From contig CAIYBH010000373.1 of NCBI GenBank assembly GCA_903924405.1, forward strand, positions 1 through 64,000: 64,000 nucleotides of DNA, in the 5' to 3' direction. Under the pieces are notes generated by a model, which saw only the letters and a program-made list of their open reading frames with translations, did not search any database and was not told the origin of the DNA. This document shows, piece after piece, positions 27,723 to 37,134 of the stretch. The stretch comes from an uncultured Planctomycetaceae bacterium (GTDB lineage: Bacteria; Planctomycetota; Planctomycetia; Planctomycetales; Planctomycetaceae). The first letter of the stretch is position 1. Each line of letters starts with the position of its first letter. The translations under genes and the position numbers were made by a program.

Positions 27723-28589
27723 GTGTCGATCATAGAGGAACAACGGGCAGTGATCGCAGAAGACGCATCGATTTCGACGGTTCGTGCCTGGTCATCCGAC
27801 GACGTTGGCAACGACTTCGACTACGTTCCGGTGTCTCCCTGGGCCCCTCTTGCATTGTGCCTTGGCCTGCTGTCACTGACAGGGTTTCTGGGTCTGTTCG
27901 GCCTGTACATCGCCGGCTTCGGTGTGTTCATCGGGATTGCCGCGCTGTCGCGAATTCGGGCCTCCGCCGGGGCGGTCAAAGGCCAATGGCTGGCGGCACT
28001 CGGGTTGGCCCTTTCAGCCTGCAGCCTGGTCCTGGGCTCCGTGAAAATGGCTCATGCGTACTCCACCGAAGTTCCGGAGGGATACCAGCGAGTGAACTTC
28101 CCCCGAGAAATTGCGGACCGCCAGTTCGTCTACATTGGGGGCCGCCGCAAGATTCCCCCGGAAGTTCAGCCACTGCTCGGTAAGAAATTGTATCTCAAGG
28201 GGTTCATGTGGGCGACACAGGACACAGAAGGGCTGCCACGGTTCATTCTCCTGAAGGACAATGGGGAGTGCTGTTTCGGTGGTAAACCAAAGTCTCATGA
28301 CTTCATCACCGTCACGCTGAAATCTTATCCGGAAGGTCAGCGGCCTCCGCTCGCGTCCCGCGCCCCCGGGATGTCTGACAAGGTTCTGACTCCGGAAGAG
28401 ATGAAGACCTGGAACGCTGAATTTCCGAACCAATTGACGACAAAGGCGTTCATCGGCATGGTGGCTGTCGCCGGAGTTCTGCACGCTGATCCAAAAGCGG
28501 GTGAAACAGAGTCGCGAGAGGACTATGAGTTCGCGCAGGTGTACACCATGGATGCCGAGCTGGTTGAGGAAGCATGGACCCGCTTCTGA
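27723..28589 (+). CDS. Membrane protein with DUF3299-like C-terminal domain
   Basis: A 288-residue protein. After a short acidic N-terminus, two transmembrane segments (~43-75 and ~88-110, LALCLGLLSLTGFLGLFGLY and LAALGLALSACSLVLGSV) with an ALSRIRASAGAVKGQWLA turn resemble a DUF4190-type unit. The C-terminal part contains KLYLKGFMWATQDTEGLPRF and LLKDNGECCFGGKPKSHD, which match the DUF3299 pattern (a Gly-Phe-Met strand then DNG.CCFG). GTG 27723 after GAGG is preferred. It is followed by a second DUF3299-like gene, so the two may act together in the envelope. Function unknown. Confidence 0.75.
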   Translation: MSIIEEQRAVIAEDASISTVRAWSSDDVGNDFDYVPVSPWAPLALCLGLLSLTGFLGLFGLYIAGFGVFIGIAALSRIRASAGAVKGQWLAALGLALSACSLVLGSVKMAHAYSTEVPEGYQRVNFPREIADRQFVYIGGRRKIPPEVQPLLGKKLYLKGFMWATQDTEGLPRFILLKDNGECCFGGKPKSHDFITVTLKSYPEGQRPPLASRAPGMSDKVLTPEEMKTWNAEFPNQLTTKAFIGMVAVAGVLHADPKAGETESREDYEFAQVYTMDAELVEEAWTRF

Positions 28590-29031
28590 CCCAGCCACGA
28601 TCGCCCGCGTTTCTGCTCTTCCGCCGCCCCAAAACCGGGCTTTCCTTTTCTCAGCGTATTCACAACGCCTCATCCCGGTTATAATTCCGCAGTTTACCAG
28701 CAAGTCACACTGGAGACTGAAAGGCGCGTTGCCTGGATTGCCCGCGACCGGATTTCCGGTGCAGGCGTCCCACGTGCAGCACCATTCGCCCCACGTCGGA
28801 GTACCTGCTGGCAACAGAAATTGCCGGAGCCACCTGTTGGTCGCTGCCTTCAGTTGTCACTTCAGAACCTTAACTTCTGCTGAATTTCCGCAGCGGTCTG
28901 CTGGAACGCAACCCATCGATCAATGGCTGCAGAATCCAGTGGGCGGTTGAGTCAGCCAGATTCGTCAGGTTTCTGCCGGATGTGTCGACCAGAGCGGACA
29001 ACGGAGACATTGAGTGCAAAGGATTATCCCC
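28590..29031. other. Intergenic region
   Basis: About 440 bases between the two DUF3299-like genes; no gene, hairpin or repeat was recognised. Confidence 0.55.
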
Positions 29032-29931
29032 GTGAAAATCAGGCTGATGATTCTGCTTGGCCCACTGCTGTTGGGCACACTGCCCGGGTGCACTCAGCAG
29101 GATTCTGAAGGCTACGTGGAATTCAGGAAGACCGAGCCCGTTACCCCCGCTGACAAATCAGCAACGGCAGCTCAGGCGTCCGGCGACCCGACGTTGCCGG
29201 CGCAGACAGGCATGGCACCTCCATCCCCTGCCGAAACGCCGAGCGTCACTCCGACGCAGGACACCCCCATGCAGACTGAGAATGTCGACGGCAGCGGCAA
29301 AACATCCACGACAGACAACGGTTCGCCCGCAACTGCCGAAGCGAACTCGCCCCCAGCCACGTCTCCGTCATCCGCCCCCCCTGGAGCCACGAATTCGACG
29401 ACGGACGCTCGGACGGTCACATCAGAGCAATCCGGGCTGACAGGTCCAGCAGATCAACCGACCGTGGACAATGCCGTCGCGACCGAGACGCGGGAAGTTA
29501 AGCTCCTGATTCCGGAAAAGCGTTTCCGCCGTGAAAGGCCGGGAAATTCACTTCGAGTCGGTTATGATGACATTGACCTGCTGAAAGTGCTGAACATGGA
29601 ACCAGTGCCACCGAATGCACCAGACTTTTTCCCGCCGTGGTTGAAAGAACTCGATGGAAAAACCATCCGCATTCGTGGTTTCATGTACCCAACCTTTGTG
29701 GCCACAGGACTGACGGAATTTGTGCTGGCGCGTGACAATGGCATCTGCTGTTTCGTGCGACAACCGAAGGTTTACGATATCATTGGCGTAGTGATGGCTG
29801 ACGGCGAGACGACGGATTATATCGCCAACAGGCCCTTCGATGTCGAAGGGATTTTTCGGATCGATCCTCAGGCGGATGACAAGGATCTGTCGCGTCTGTA
29901 CCGTATTGAGCAGGCGAGAGTTCTCAACTGA
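29032..29931 (+). CDS. DUF3299-like lipoprotein
   Basis: A 299-residue lipoprotein: MKIRLMILLGPLLLGTLPGC gives a textbook signal with lipobox LPGC at residue 20. Residues ~25-160 are a low-complexity Thr/Pro/Ser/Ala linker. The C-terminal domain (~170-299) has KTIRIRGFMYPTFVATGLTE and LARDNGICCFVRQPKVYD, parallel to the preceding gene. The start is GTG 29032 with AAAGGATT upstream; a GTG six codons earlier is possible. Likely tethered to a membrane facing the periplasm. DUF3299 proteins have no established activity that I can name. Confidence 0.8.
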   Translation: MKIRLMILLGPLLLGTLPGCTQQDSEGYVEFRKTEPVTPADKSATAAQASGDPTLPAQTGMAPPSPAETPSVTPTQDTPMQTENVDGSGKTSTTDNGSPATAEANSPPATSPSSAPPGATNSTTDARTVTSEQSGLTGPADQPTVDNAVATETREVKLLIPEKRFRRERPGNSLRVGYDDIDLLKVLNMEPVPPNAPDFFPPWLKELDGKTIRIRGFMYPTFVATGLTEFVLARDNGICCFVRQPKVYDIIGVVMADGETTDYIANRPFDVEGIFRIDPQADDKDLSRLYRIEQARVLN

Positions 29932-30136
29932 ACCGTTGTGGACCAAACCGCCCACCACAGACACCCCCGCTCAGGGAAGAACCGTCGCCGATTCCAGTGT
30001 GCTCAACGGACATGGTGATTGTTCCGCAGTCTGAAAAGGCCCACTGACAACGCTCTGATTCGGTGACCTGTGCCTCGGGCACATCCGGTCACCTTCCCCG
30101 ACGGGGCAGGCCCATAGAATGCAAAAGGACCCTGAA

Positions 30137-31339
30137 ATGCGCTGGATTCTGACACTGACCGCCCTGCTTCTGTTCCACTCCGTTGCCAACGCGTCGGTGT
30201 GCCCATTTTGTGATGCACCGACACTGGTGATGGCCGAACAGATTCAGATGTGTGACCACCTGCTGCTGGGAAAGTTCGTCGGCGGAACGAAAGCCACAGA
30301 AGTCACCGCTGGTGTGTCCCGCTTTGAGGTCGTCGACATCGGGTTTTCCAAAGGCGACAAATTCCAGAAAGGGCAGGTTCTGGAGATTCCACAGTACATC
30401 ACCGGTGCCGAAACATCGCTGTACACACTGATGGGTCCGGAAGAGCGTCTTGAAGACTGGCATGCCCCGGCAGAGATTACCGACGTCGCATGGCAGTACC
30501 TGTCCAAAGTTCCGCTGCCGGTCACCGATCCTGCTGAACAGACTCGCCGGCTGGAATACTTCCTGCCATTCTTTGAACATCAGGACATGCTCATTTCCAA
30601 TGATGCATTCGCTGAGTTTGCTGCGGCGCCCTACAGCGTCATCAAGCCGATGCGTGACAAACTGCCACGCGAAAAAATCCTCGCATGGCTCAACGATCCC
30701 AAAGTCTCCGTGACCCGAGTTGGTTTTTATGGACTGATGGCCGGACTCTGCGGCAAGCCTGAGGATGCGACGATCCTCGAAAAGAAGATCGTCACACTCG
30801 ACGCCGACTTCCGCCTTGGAATCGAGGGCGTTATGGCGGGCTATATGCTGCTGAAAGGCGAAGACGGGCTCAAGGCGCTGGAAGACGCCAAGATGCGAAC
30901 CAAAGTGGCCCTCAATGCTGACGGAAAAGAAGTCAGTCTGCCCTTCAGCGAAACCTACGCCGTCATGCAGGCACTGCGATTCATGTGGACTTATGAGCCA
31001 GATCACATTTCGCGGGACCGCCTGAAACAATCCATGCGGATTCTGCTTGACAGGCCGGAACTGGCCGATCTCGTCATCACTGACCTTGCCCGATGGAAGG
31101 ACTGGAGCATTCAGGATCAACTGATGGCCATGTATGCTGACGAAAAATACGCCATCCCCGCGATTCGACGTGCGATTGTGCGTTACCTGTACTACTGCAG
31201 CCAGGAAAAGGGCGAGCCGGGTGCTGACGGAGTGGCTGTCAAACCAGATTCCGCGGTGAAGGCTGAAGCTCACCTGAAGGATCTGGAAGTCAGAGATCCG
31301 AAAACGGTCAGCGACGCCAAGCGGTTTCTCGTCCGGTAA
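30137..31339 (+). CDS. Exported protein with CPFC motif
   Basis: A 400-residue exported protein. The signal MRWILTLTALLLFHSVANAS (1-20) is followed immediately by VCPFC, a Cys-X2-Cys that could be a redox or metal site in the mature N-terminus. The N-terminal ~130 residues look beta-rich; from ~150 onward it is helical with repeat-like units (LAWLNDPKVSVTRVGFYGLM, ITDLARWKDWSIQDQLMAMY) resembling HEAT/ARM repeats. ATG 30137 has AAGGA nine bases upstream; an ATG at 30119 is the alternative. No known domain is assigned. Confidence 0.78.
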   Translation: MRWILTLTALLLFHSVANASVCPFCDAPTLVMAEQIQMCDHLLLGKFVGGTKATEVTAGVSRFEVVDIGFSKGDKFQKGQVLEIPQYITGAETSLYTLMGPEERLEDWHAPAEITDVAWQYLSKVPLPVTDPAEQTRRLEYFLPFFEHQDMLISNDAFAEFAAAPYSVIKPMRDKLPREKILAWLNDPKVSVTRVGFYGLMAGLCGKPEDATILEKKIVTLDADFRLGIEGVMAGYMLLKGEDGLKALEDAKMRTKVALNADGKEVSLPFSETYAVMQALRFMWTYEPDHISRDRLKQSMRILLDRPELADLVITDLARWKDWSIQDQLMAMYADEKYAIPAIRRAIVRYLYYCSQEKGEPGADGVAVKPDSAVKAEAHLKDLEVRDPKTVSDAKRFLVR

Positions 31340-31424
31340 TCATGGCTCCCCGCTGATCACCTTGTCAGCCCGCGTCTGTGCACTCTTCGAATGACACAGC
31401 GGGCCAGGGCCGACGGCAGGCAAC

Positions 31425-31463
31425 GCGGGCCATGTCAACGTGGGCCATGTCAACGCGGGCCAT
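31425..31463. repeat. Short tandem repeat of 15 bases
   Basis: Units GCGGGCCATGTCAAC, GTGGGCCATGTCAAC and a partial GCGGGCCAT follow directly. It lies ~140 bases before the next gene's start and is noncoding. Confidence 0.8.
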
Positions 31464-31605
31464 CCAGCCGTCGTTGAATCGACAGATTGTTTCACAGGCC
31501 TCTGCCGGCGACCGCCACCACGCCTCGGACCGGCATTCTCTTCATCTCATCAGGTGCCTTTTCGTCCCATCTGCGCGATCAGCAGGCACCCGGGAACAGT
31601 TCTCT

Positions 31606-34338
31606 ATGGCTCAGGATGATCCTGCTGGAATCGACAGTGAACTCACGGCCCTTCGTGAGCGGGCGCGGGCACTGATTTCGACCTGCGATTTTGCCGGTTC
31701 GTTTCAACTGCATGGCGAACTGCGACGTCGCGGTCGCCTTGAACAGCGGGCCGAAGCCTATGTTCTGGGCACATTTTTCCAGATGGATGAGGCCCAGTAT
31801 CTGCTGGATTTCCAGTTGATGCGGGAACGCGCAATTGAACTGATCGCCCTGCTGGAGAACGAAGAAAAAGTCCGCCAGATTCAGGCGGATCTGCCGCGGG
31901 AACAATATGACTATCTAGTGTATTCCATGAGCTCCTGCGCGTACGAAAATCTCGCGGAAGCGACAGGGCTGCTGGAGGGCTACAACTCTGAGGGCATGCA
32001 TGCCTGCATTGCGGACGGTCTGCAGATCTGTCGACGTACTGGCAAAACAGGCTGCATCAGTTGCTTCCGTGAATATGCCTGTGATGTCTACATGGCGGCA
32101 GATGATGCGGAAATCGCTGCCCATCAGTGCCGACTTGTACGCGACCAGGATCAGGCCTGGTCTGATCGCGGGGATCGTCGCTGGCTGGCCACCATCAAAC
32201 TGGCGTGGCTGGATGCACTGCATGGCCGGTTTTCCGAAGCTGTTGAAGGCAGCGCTCAGGCATTACAGCTGTGCGAAGCCGAATCCGTCTCACTGCCCAT
32301 CGAAGCTCGATTGCGCGTTGGGCTGTTGCGGGACACTATTCTGATGGGAGCCGGACGGCCGCCGGAGTTTCAGGACTCAGCGGCCTTTGCGGACTTCCCG
32401 GCCAGGGGCCAGTGCCCCTTATTCGAGCATTCGCTGGAACTCAATACGGCCCTACTGGCCACACGCTGTGAGGACTGGCCGTTGGCCTTCGAGTTGCTGA
32501 CTGCATGGGATCAGCGATTGCAGAAAAACGGGAGTACTCACCTTTGGCTGGAAACGCGACTACGGCTGGTCGCGGCAAAACTGCTTGCCGGCGAACGACC
32601 ACAGGCCGAGAGGCTGGCGAAACAACTGGAACAGCGAGCGCGCGTGGCTCATGACTATCTGACGCTCCGCCGCCTGCAGGTTCTGCTGGATGCAGATTCC
32701 CCGTCGCCCATCGCCCTGTTGGTCCCCACCAACCGCGCCTCAGCCGAAACCCCCTGGGGCACAGGCCCCTACTGGCATGAGATTTCCCGCGATGCTCAGG
32801 CCGCCGATGAGTCCAGTGAAACGTCGGTGTCCCGTGACCTCGCAAATACTTCCAGCGACACCCATGCATCACCCGAAAACAGTGATTCAGTCAAGTCGCC
32901 GCTGGCCGAAGAGATCGAACAACTTCGACAACGTTCCAAAGCATTTTCCGAAGCGCCTTGCGAAAGCGAATTTGAAAGTATCCGGGAAGAGATCCTCGCG
33001 TTTGAACCTCCCTTCGTAACTCACTCTGATGATGCCTGCAGTCTTGTGCATCTCATGACGTTTTTCGTGGGGACGGCAGAAGATGGCGAGCATGTCTGGA
33101 AGTGGGCCAATGCTCTTGTTGCCGGATATCGTGACAACGCCATGGCTCTCTCTGTTCTGGGCACCCTTGGCGATGCTCTGCGAAACACCGGCAATGAAGT
33201 GATGCAGGAACGTGTCACGGTGGAACGCACCGAACAACTGCATCGCAAAGCCATGGAGCTTGATTCGCAGCGTGCCGGTATTTTTCTCAGAGCAGGCCTG
33301 CACTTTGTCAGCCGAGACAACCATGGCGAAGCAGAGCGGTGCTTTGCCCGGGCCTTTCGGCTGGAACGATCGGATGGGGTCATTGCCCGGCATTTGTCTG
33401 AGCTTTATCGCGGAACGGACCGACCGAGGGATGCCCTGCACGTACTGGATCTGTGTCTGCGTGAGGGCAGCAACGATCCCCAGGTGGCCTTCGATGCCGG
33501 GATGCTGGCCTTCCGTCTTGCTCAGTACGATGCCTGCATGACCTACCTTGAACGCTACGAACAGCAGTCCGGCCCCGAAGAATGGCTCAGCTACTACCGA
33601 AGTCTCTGCTGCTATGAGCAGGGTGACTTTGAGCGATCGCTGGAATTCGTCGAAAGAGAACAGCAGCAGTGCACCAATTCCGGCTGGCATCTGGAAGTTG
33701 TTCGCTCAATCGCGAAGGCGCGTGCAGGAGATCTCGAAGGCGCAAAGACACATGTTCAGGGAGTGCTGAAGACGCCGTTTTACGAAGTTGACTATCTCTC
33801 GGTGACAGGCCTGACGGAACTCATTCAGCGACTGGCCGTTGTCGCGGAAGATGTCCTGCAGGATGCTGAAATTGTGGAATTCCTCGAACGCCGACTCCTG
33901 CGGTCAGGACTCATGCCCGACTCGTGGTTCCAGTATCAGCGAGAACATCACGGTGAGGCCCCGCGTGATAACATGCATCTTTACCGCTGCCTCGTATTTC
34001 AACCACTGGACGAATCATGGCTGGAGGATCCGGATCGGCTGTGCGAGCAGCAGGAATGGAAATCCTATCTGACAGAATGGGGCGTTCTGGCCAGCTCGGA
34101 AGAGGAAGCGTCTGAAATTGCACTCCGCTATCAGAGCATGTGTGCAGACCTCGCTCCGGAAGTCCGGGAAGTGATGGTTGCTGAAGGAGGCTACACAGAA
34201 GTTCCCGGCCCGGTCTGGCAATCCGGGCGGTTTTCTGCTGATGAACTTCCCGATATGGCAGGCCTGCTTCCGGAAGACTTCGATCTCGACGATGCGGACG
34301 AAGATGATGACGACGATGACGATGAACGGTCCTGGTAG
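31606..34338 (+). CDS. TPR-like protein with acidic C-terminal tail
   Basis: A 910-residue, almost entirely helical soluble protein starting MAQDDPAGIDSELTALRERA. Helical hairpin repeats of TPR character are clearest at ~530-760 (LHRKAMELDSQRAGIFLRAG, AERCFARAFRLERSDGVIAR, ALHVLDLCLREGSNDPQVAF). A Ser/Glu-rich linker separates N- and C-terminal halves near ~390-430. The protein ends in an Asp-rich tail beginning DLDDADEDDDDD. ATG 31606 is chosen; the frame extends upstream through the 15-base tandem repeat. Probably a scaffold; partner unknown. Confidence 0.75.
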   Translation: MAQDDPAGIDSELTALRERARALISTCDFAGSFQLHGELRRRGRLEQRAEAYVLGTFFQMDEAQYLLDFQLMRERAIELIALLENEEKVRQIQADLPREQYDYLVYSMSSCAYENLAEATGLLEGYNSEGMHACIADGLQICRRTGKTGCISCFREYACDVYMAADDAEIAAHQCRLVRDQDQAWSDRGDRRWLATIKLAWLDALHGRFSEAVEGSAQALQLCEAESVSLPIEARLRVGLLRDTILMGAGRPPEFQDSAAFADFPARGQCPLFEHSLELNTALLATRCEDWPLAFELLTAWDQRLQKNGSTHLWLETRLRLVAAKLLAGERPQAERLAKQLEQRARVAHDYLTLRRLQVLLDADSPSPIALLVPTNRASAETPWGTGPYWHEISRDAQAADESSETSVSRDLANTSSDTHASPENSDSVKSPLAEEIEQLRQRSKAFSEAPCESEFESIREEILAFEPPFVTHSDDACSLVHLMTFFVGTAEDGEHVWKWANALVAGYRDNAMALSVLGTLGDALRNTGNEVMQERVTVERTEQLHRKAMELDSQRAGIFLRAGLHFVSRDNHGEAERCFARAFRLERSDGVIARHLSELYRGTDRPRDALHVLDLCLREGSNDPQVAFDAGMLAFRLAQYDACMTYLERYEQQSGPEEWLSYYRSLCCYEQGDFERSLEFVEREQQQCTNSGWHLEVVRSIAKARAGDLEGAKTHVQGVLKTPFYEVDYLSVTGLTELIQRLAVVAEDVLQDAEIVEFLERRLLRSGLMPDSWFQYQREHHGEAPRDNMHLYRCLVFQPLDESWLEDPDRLCEQQEWKSYLTEWGVLASSEEEASEIALRYQSMCADLAPEVREVMVAEGGYTEVPGPVWQSGRFSADELPDMAGLLPEDFDLDDADEDDDDDDDERSW

Positions 34339-34412
34339 GAATCTGTTCCGGCGAAATTGCCAGGTGGGTGCCCCGGCACGTTGGCAGGGGGCAACACTCG
34401 TCAGGCGACAAC

Positions 34413-35207
34413 TCAGAGATCGCTCTCAGAGGCTGTCGTGAATTCGCGGAGGCGAGCGACCAGAATTGCACAGACCAGGAACACGCCTGTCAGTATCAAC
34501 AGCCAGAAGGCATGAGATAACGGTGAGCCCTGTCCCACGGCATATTCCATTGCCGGAGAGTTTCTGACATCGTCATGCAGTGGCACCCATTGCACCAGCA
34601 TCGAACGTAGCCGATACTGCACTGTGATTCGATTGACAATCGCCGGAAAGGCCCCCAGCACCACCTCAACCAGCGCGGTGTACATCACGCAGAACACCAT
34701 CGCCCTCCGCGGAAACAACACCCCGACAAGCAGAAAAACGGCCGCATAGGCCAGTGCCGATAGAAAACTCAGTCGCACCATTGCCAGCCAGATCTGGTAT
34801 TTGCTGAACGCATTGCTGAGCCACAACGCTGCTGTGACTCCTGTGACCGCCGCTGTGAACCCCCAGGTAAACGCCACGGCAAATTTCCCGAGCAGCAGGT
34901 GGAAGATTCCGTGGGGGCGAGTCGCGAGGTAGACCCAGCTGCGCTGTTCAAGCTCAGAAGCAATGGCAGGACCAGCCATCAACAGCACACTCATCGCCGT
35001 ACAGACGCAGGGAACGGTCACGTAGAGCATCAGTGACCACACAGAATCACGCTCACCAGCAGGAAGCTCTCCTTCCATATGCTGGATCCAGGTCATCAGC
35101 CCTGTGATCAGCACCGGAAAGACAGCCATGATCAGCCACCAGGCCATCCGTCCGGTTGTCAGTGACTTCTTCCACTCGTAAACAAAAACAGCGCGCAGGA
35201 TGTTCAC
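34413..35207 (-). CDS. ABC-2 type permease
   Basis: A 264-residue integral membrane protein, fourth gene of the operon. About six hydrophobic segments can be seen (~21-40, ~62-85, ~105-130, ~145-170, ~172-195, ~230-252). The motif VYEWKKSLTTGRMAWWLIM at the start and WVYLATRPHGIFHLLLGKFA are typical of ABC-2 permeases. GTG start overlaps the stop of the upstream ATPase gene as GTGA, implying coupled translation. It likely pairs with the ATPase at 35204. Confidence 0.85.
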   Translation of the reverse strand: MNILRAVFVYEWKKSLTTGRMAWWLIMAVFPVLITGLMTWIQHMEGELPAGERDSVWSLMLYVTVPCVCTAMSVLLMAGPAIASELEQRSWVYLATRPHGIFHLLLGKFAVAFTWGFTAAVTGVTAALWLSNAFSKYQIWLAMVRLSFLSALAYAAVFLLVGVLFPRRAMVFCVMYTALVEVVLGAFPAIVNRITVQYRLRSMLVQWVPLHDDVRNSPAMEYAVGQGSPLSHAFWLLILTGVFLVCAILVARLREFTTASESDL

Positions 35208-36151
35208 AACTCACCTCGGTGAATCTTCATGAGTGAATTGAACAGGGACTGCAGAGAATCATCCGCAGTGCGGATTTCGAAAACGATCATGTCCCGTGAA
35301 TGAATCCATCGCACCAGTTCTGATGTGAGTGCAGAGGCATTGTCTGTGCTGATCTGCACGGTTTCGCCGGCAGCTCCGGGCTGAACGCGCACAGATTCTG
35401 CCAGCCCGGTCTGCACCACCATCGCTGCAAGCTCCCGACCGTGGGTACAACGAATCCGAATGTCCATCGGCACCTGAAACAACAACTCATGCACTTCAGC
35501 GGCGGTCCCCGAGGCCAGTAATCGGCCGCCGGAAATCAGCAGAAACGACTGCGTCAGTGCCTCCACTTCATGCAGCACATGGCTGGCAATAATGATGCTG
35601 CGTCCCCGGCGAATCCAGTCCCGCAGCAAGTCTGTCATGTCCGCTCGGCCAATAGGATCCAGACCACTCAGAGGCTCATCCAGAATCAGCAGCTCCGGGG
35701 CATGGGCGATTGCCTGCGCCAGTTTGGTTCGCTGGCGCATGCCGCGCGAATACCCGGAAATCGGACGCCGCATGCCTTCGGCCATCCCCACAATTCCCAG
35801 CGTTTCCTCAGCCCGATGCCGCGCCTGGCGCCGTCCAAACCCCTGCATCTCCAGCAGATAGGTGACCCAGTCGAGCCCCGTCACACTCGCATACATGCCC
35901 TCGAAGCCCGGGCAGAACCCGATGCGCCGCATCAGCTCTGCATTGTCACGCGGTGACTGCCCCAGCACCGTGACCGTCCCACGTGTCGGCCGCAGTTGCC
36001 CGATCAGCAGATTCAGCATCGTGCTTTTACCGGCACCATTCGGCCCCAGCAGCCCGTAGGCCCCCGGTGGCAGTTCCAGCGTCACGTCGTTGACGCCCAG
36101 AACATTTCCGTACAGTTTTGTCACATTCTGAAAACCGATCATGGTGCTCAT
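35204..36151 (-). CDS. ABC transporter ATPase
   Basis: A 315-residue ABC ATPase. Walker A GPNGAGKSTML (~37-47), signature YSRGMRQRTKLAQAI, Walker B ELLILDEPLSGLD and the switch His in IIASHVLHEVEAL are intact. The ~90-residue C-terminal extension matches ABC-2 exporter subunits. Twelve bases after the upstream permease stop; overlaps the next permease by 4 bases. Drives export or membrane remodelling with the permeases; the cargo is unknown. Confidence 0.92.
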   Translation of the reverse strand: MSTMIGFQNVTKLYGNVLGVNDVTLELPPGAYGLLGPNGAGKSTMLNLLIGQLRPTRGTVTVLGQSPRDNAELMRRIGFCPGFEGMYASVTGLDWVTYLLEMQGFGRRQARHRAEETLGIVGMAEGMRRPISGYSRGMRQRTKLAQAIAHAPELLILDEPLSGLDPIGRADMTDLLRDWIRRGRSIIIASHVLHEVEALTQSFLLISGGRLLASGTAAEVHELLFQVPMDIRIRCTHGRELAAMVVQTGLAESVRVQPGAAGETVQISTDNASALTSELVRWIHSRDMIVFEIRTADDSLQSLFNSLMKIHRGEL

Positions 36152-36162
36152 TCTGACGGCCC

Positions 36163-37134
36163 TCAGATCTGCAAAGGAGCAGAAACACGGCGATAAAGTA
36201 CCGCCGACGACAATACCGTGATCAACCCCAGCAGGATCAAACGCATCTCGATGCCCTGCACCTGAAAATTCGTATCCAGGATCCAGGCGGCGACATCACT
36301 GAAGACATGAAACAGGGAGACACACTGCAGCAGCGAGGTGGCTTCTGAAGACATCATCGGCATGATCGCCGCGTACGTCAGAAATCCGAGGATCCAGATC
36401 GCAAACCAGCCGAACGAGGCATAACGTGACTCGGTCGTCAGTGATGACAGCATCAATGATAACAGAGTGCAGGGGACCACGATCATCAGCGACACCAGCA
36501 GAATCTTCAGCGGCAGGTCCCATGTGGAACTCAGAACACTCAGATCAGGAGACAACAACACGCCCATCAGAAACAGAAGCAGCGCAGGAACAAACGTGAT
36601 CATCAACAGAAAAAACATGACCGAAGCCGCTTTGCCCAGAATGTACTGAATACGAGTCAGCGGTCTTGAAAAATACAGCAGAAAGGCACGCGATCGAAAA
36701 TCCTGCGAAATCAGGGGTGGAACGATCACGCCGATCATGGGGATCAGAATGAACGGCTGAGAACGGCGGAACAGCGTCAGCAGTAAAGCCGACCAGAACA
36801 GGTGTCTCTCTGTTCCGGGCGAAGCCGTGCGCCGCTGCACCAGTTCTGACACATTGGAAAACTGTCGCCGCCCCCCGGCCCCGGGTTCCAGCAGCATCTG
36901 CGATAAGCCAATGACCGCTTCGCCGGCGAACTCATCCCGGCCACTTGCCTGCTCGTATACAAAAATCAGGAACCCCATCAACGCAGCCGGCATCCAGGCG
37001 AAAAACATCATCCTCCGCAGCCACATGCTTAACCAGGCACGACGGATGCCAATTTCAGCAACCACCATCCAGCGCGTCAGCAAGGCGGCTCGTACCCCAT
37101 GCCACTCTCGATATCCCGGGTCATGTATTGGCAC
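36163..37134 (-). CDS. ABC-2 type permease
   Basis: A 323-residue permease with about six transmembrane segments (first at ~45-63, FFAWMPAALMGFLIFVY; later FILIPMIGVIVPPLI, AASVMFFLLMITFVPALLLF, ILLVSLMIVVPCTLLSLML). DFRSRAFLLYFSRPLTRIQY is a characteristic ABC-2 cytoplasmic segment. Starts with GTG inside the last codons of the upstream ATPase gene (14-base overlap). A ~50-residue extracytoplasmic loop follows the first helix. Confidence 0.87.
   Translation of the reverse strand: MPIHDPGYREWHGVRAALLTRWMVVAEIGIRRAWLSMWLRRMMFFAWMPAALMGFLIFVYEQASGRDEFAGEAVIGLSQMLLEPGAGGRRQFSNVSELVQRRTASPGTERHLFWSALLLTLFRRSQPFILIPMIGVIVPPLISQDFRSRAFLLYFSRPLTRIQYILGKAASVMFFLLMITFVPALLLFLMGVLLSPDLSVLSSTWDLPLKILLVSLMIVVPCTLLSLMLSSLTTESRYASFGWFAIWILGFLTYAAIMPMMSSEATSLLQCVSLFHVFSDVAAWILDTNFQVQGIEMRLILLGLITVLSSAVLYRRVSAPLQI

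Noticed and set aside
30089-31273. 394-codon frame opposite the CPFC protein gene
   Set aside because: Antisense shadow without motifs; the plus strand has a signal peptide and ribosome binding site.
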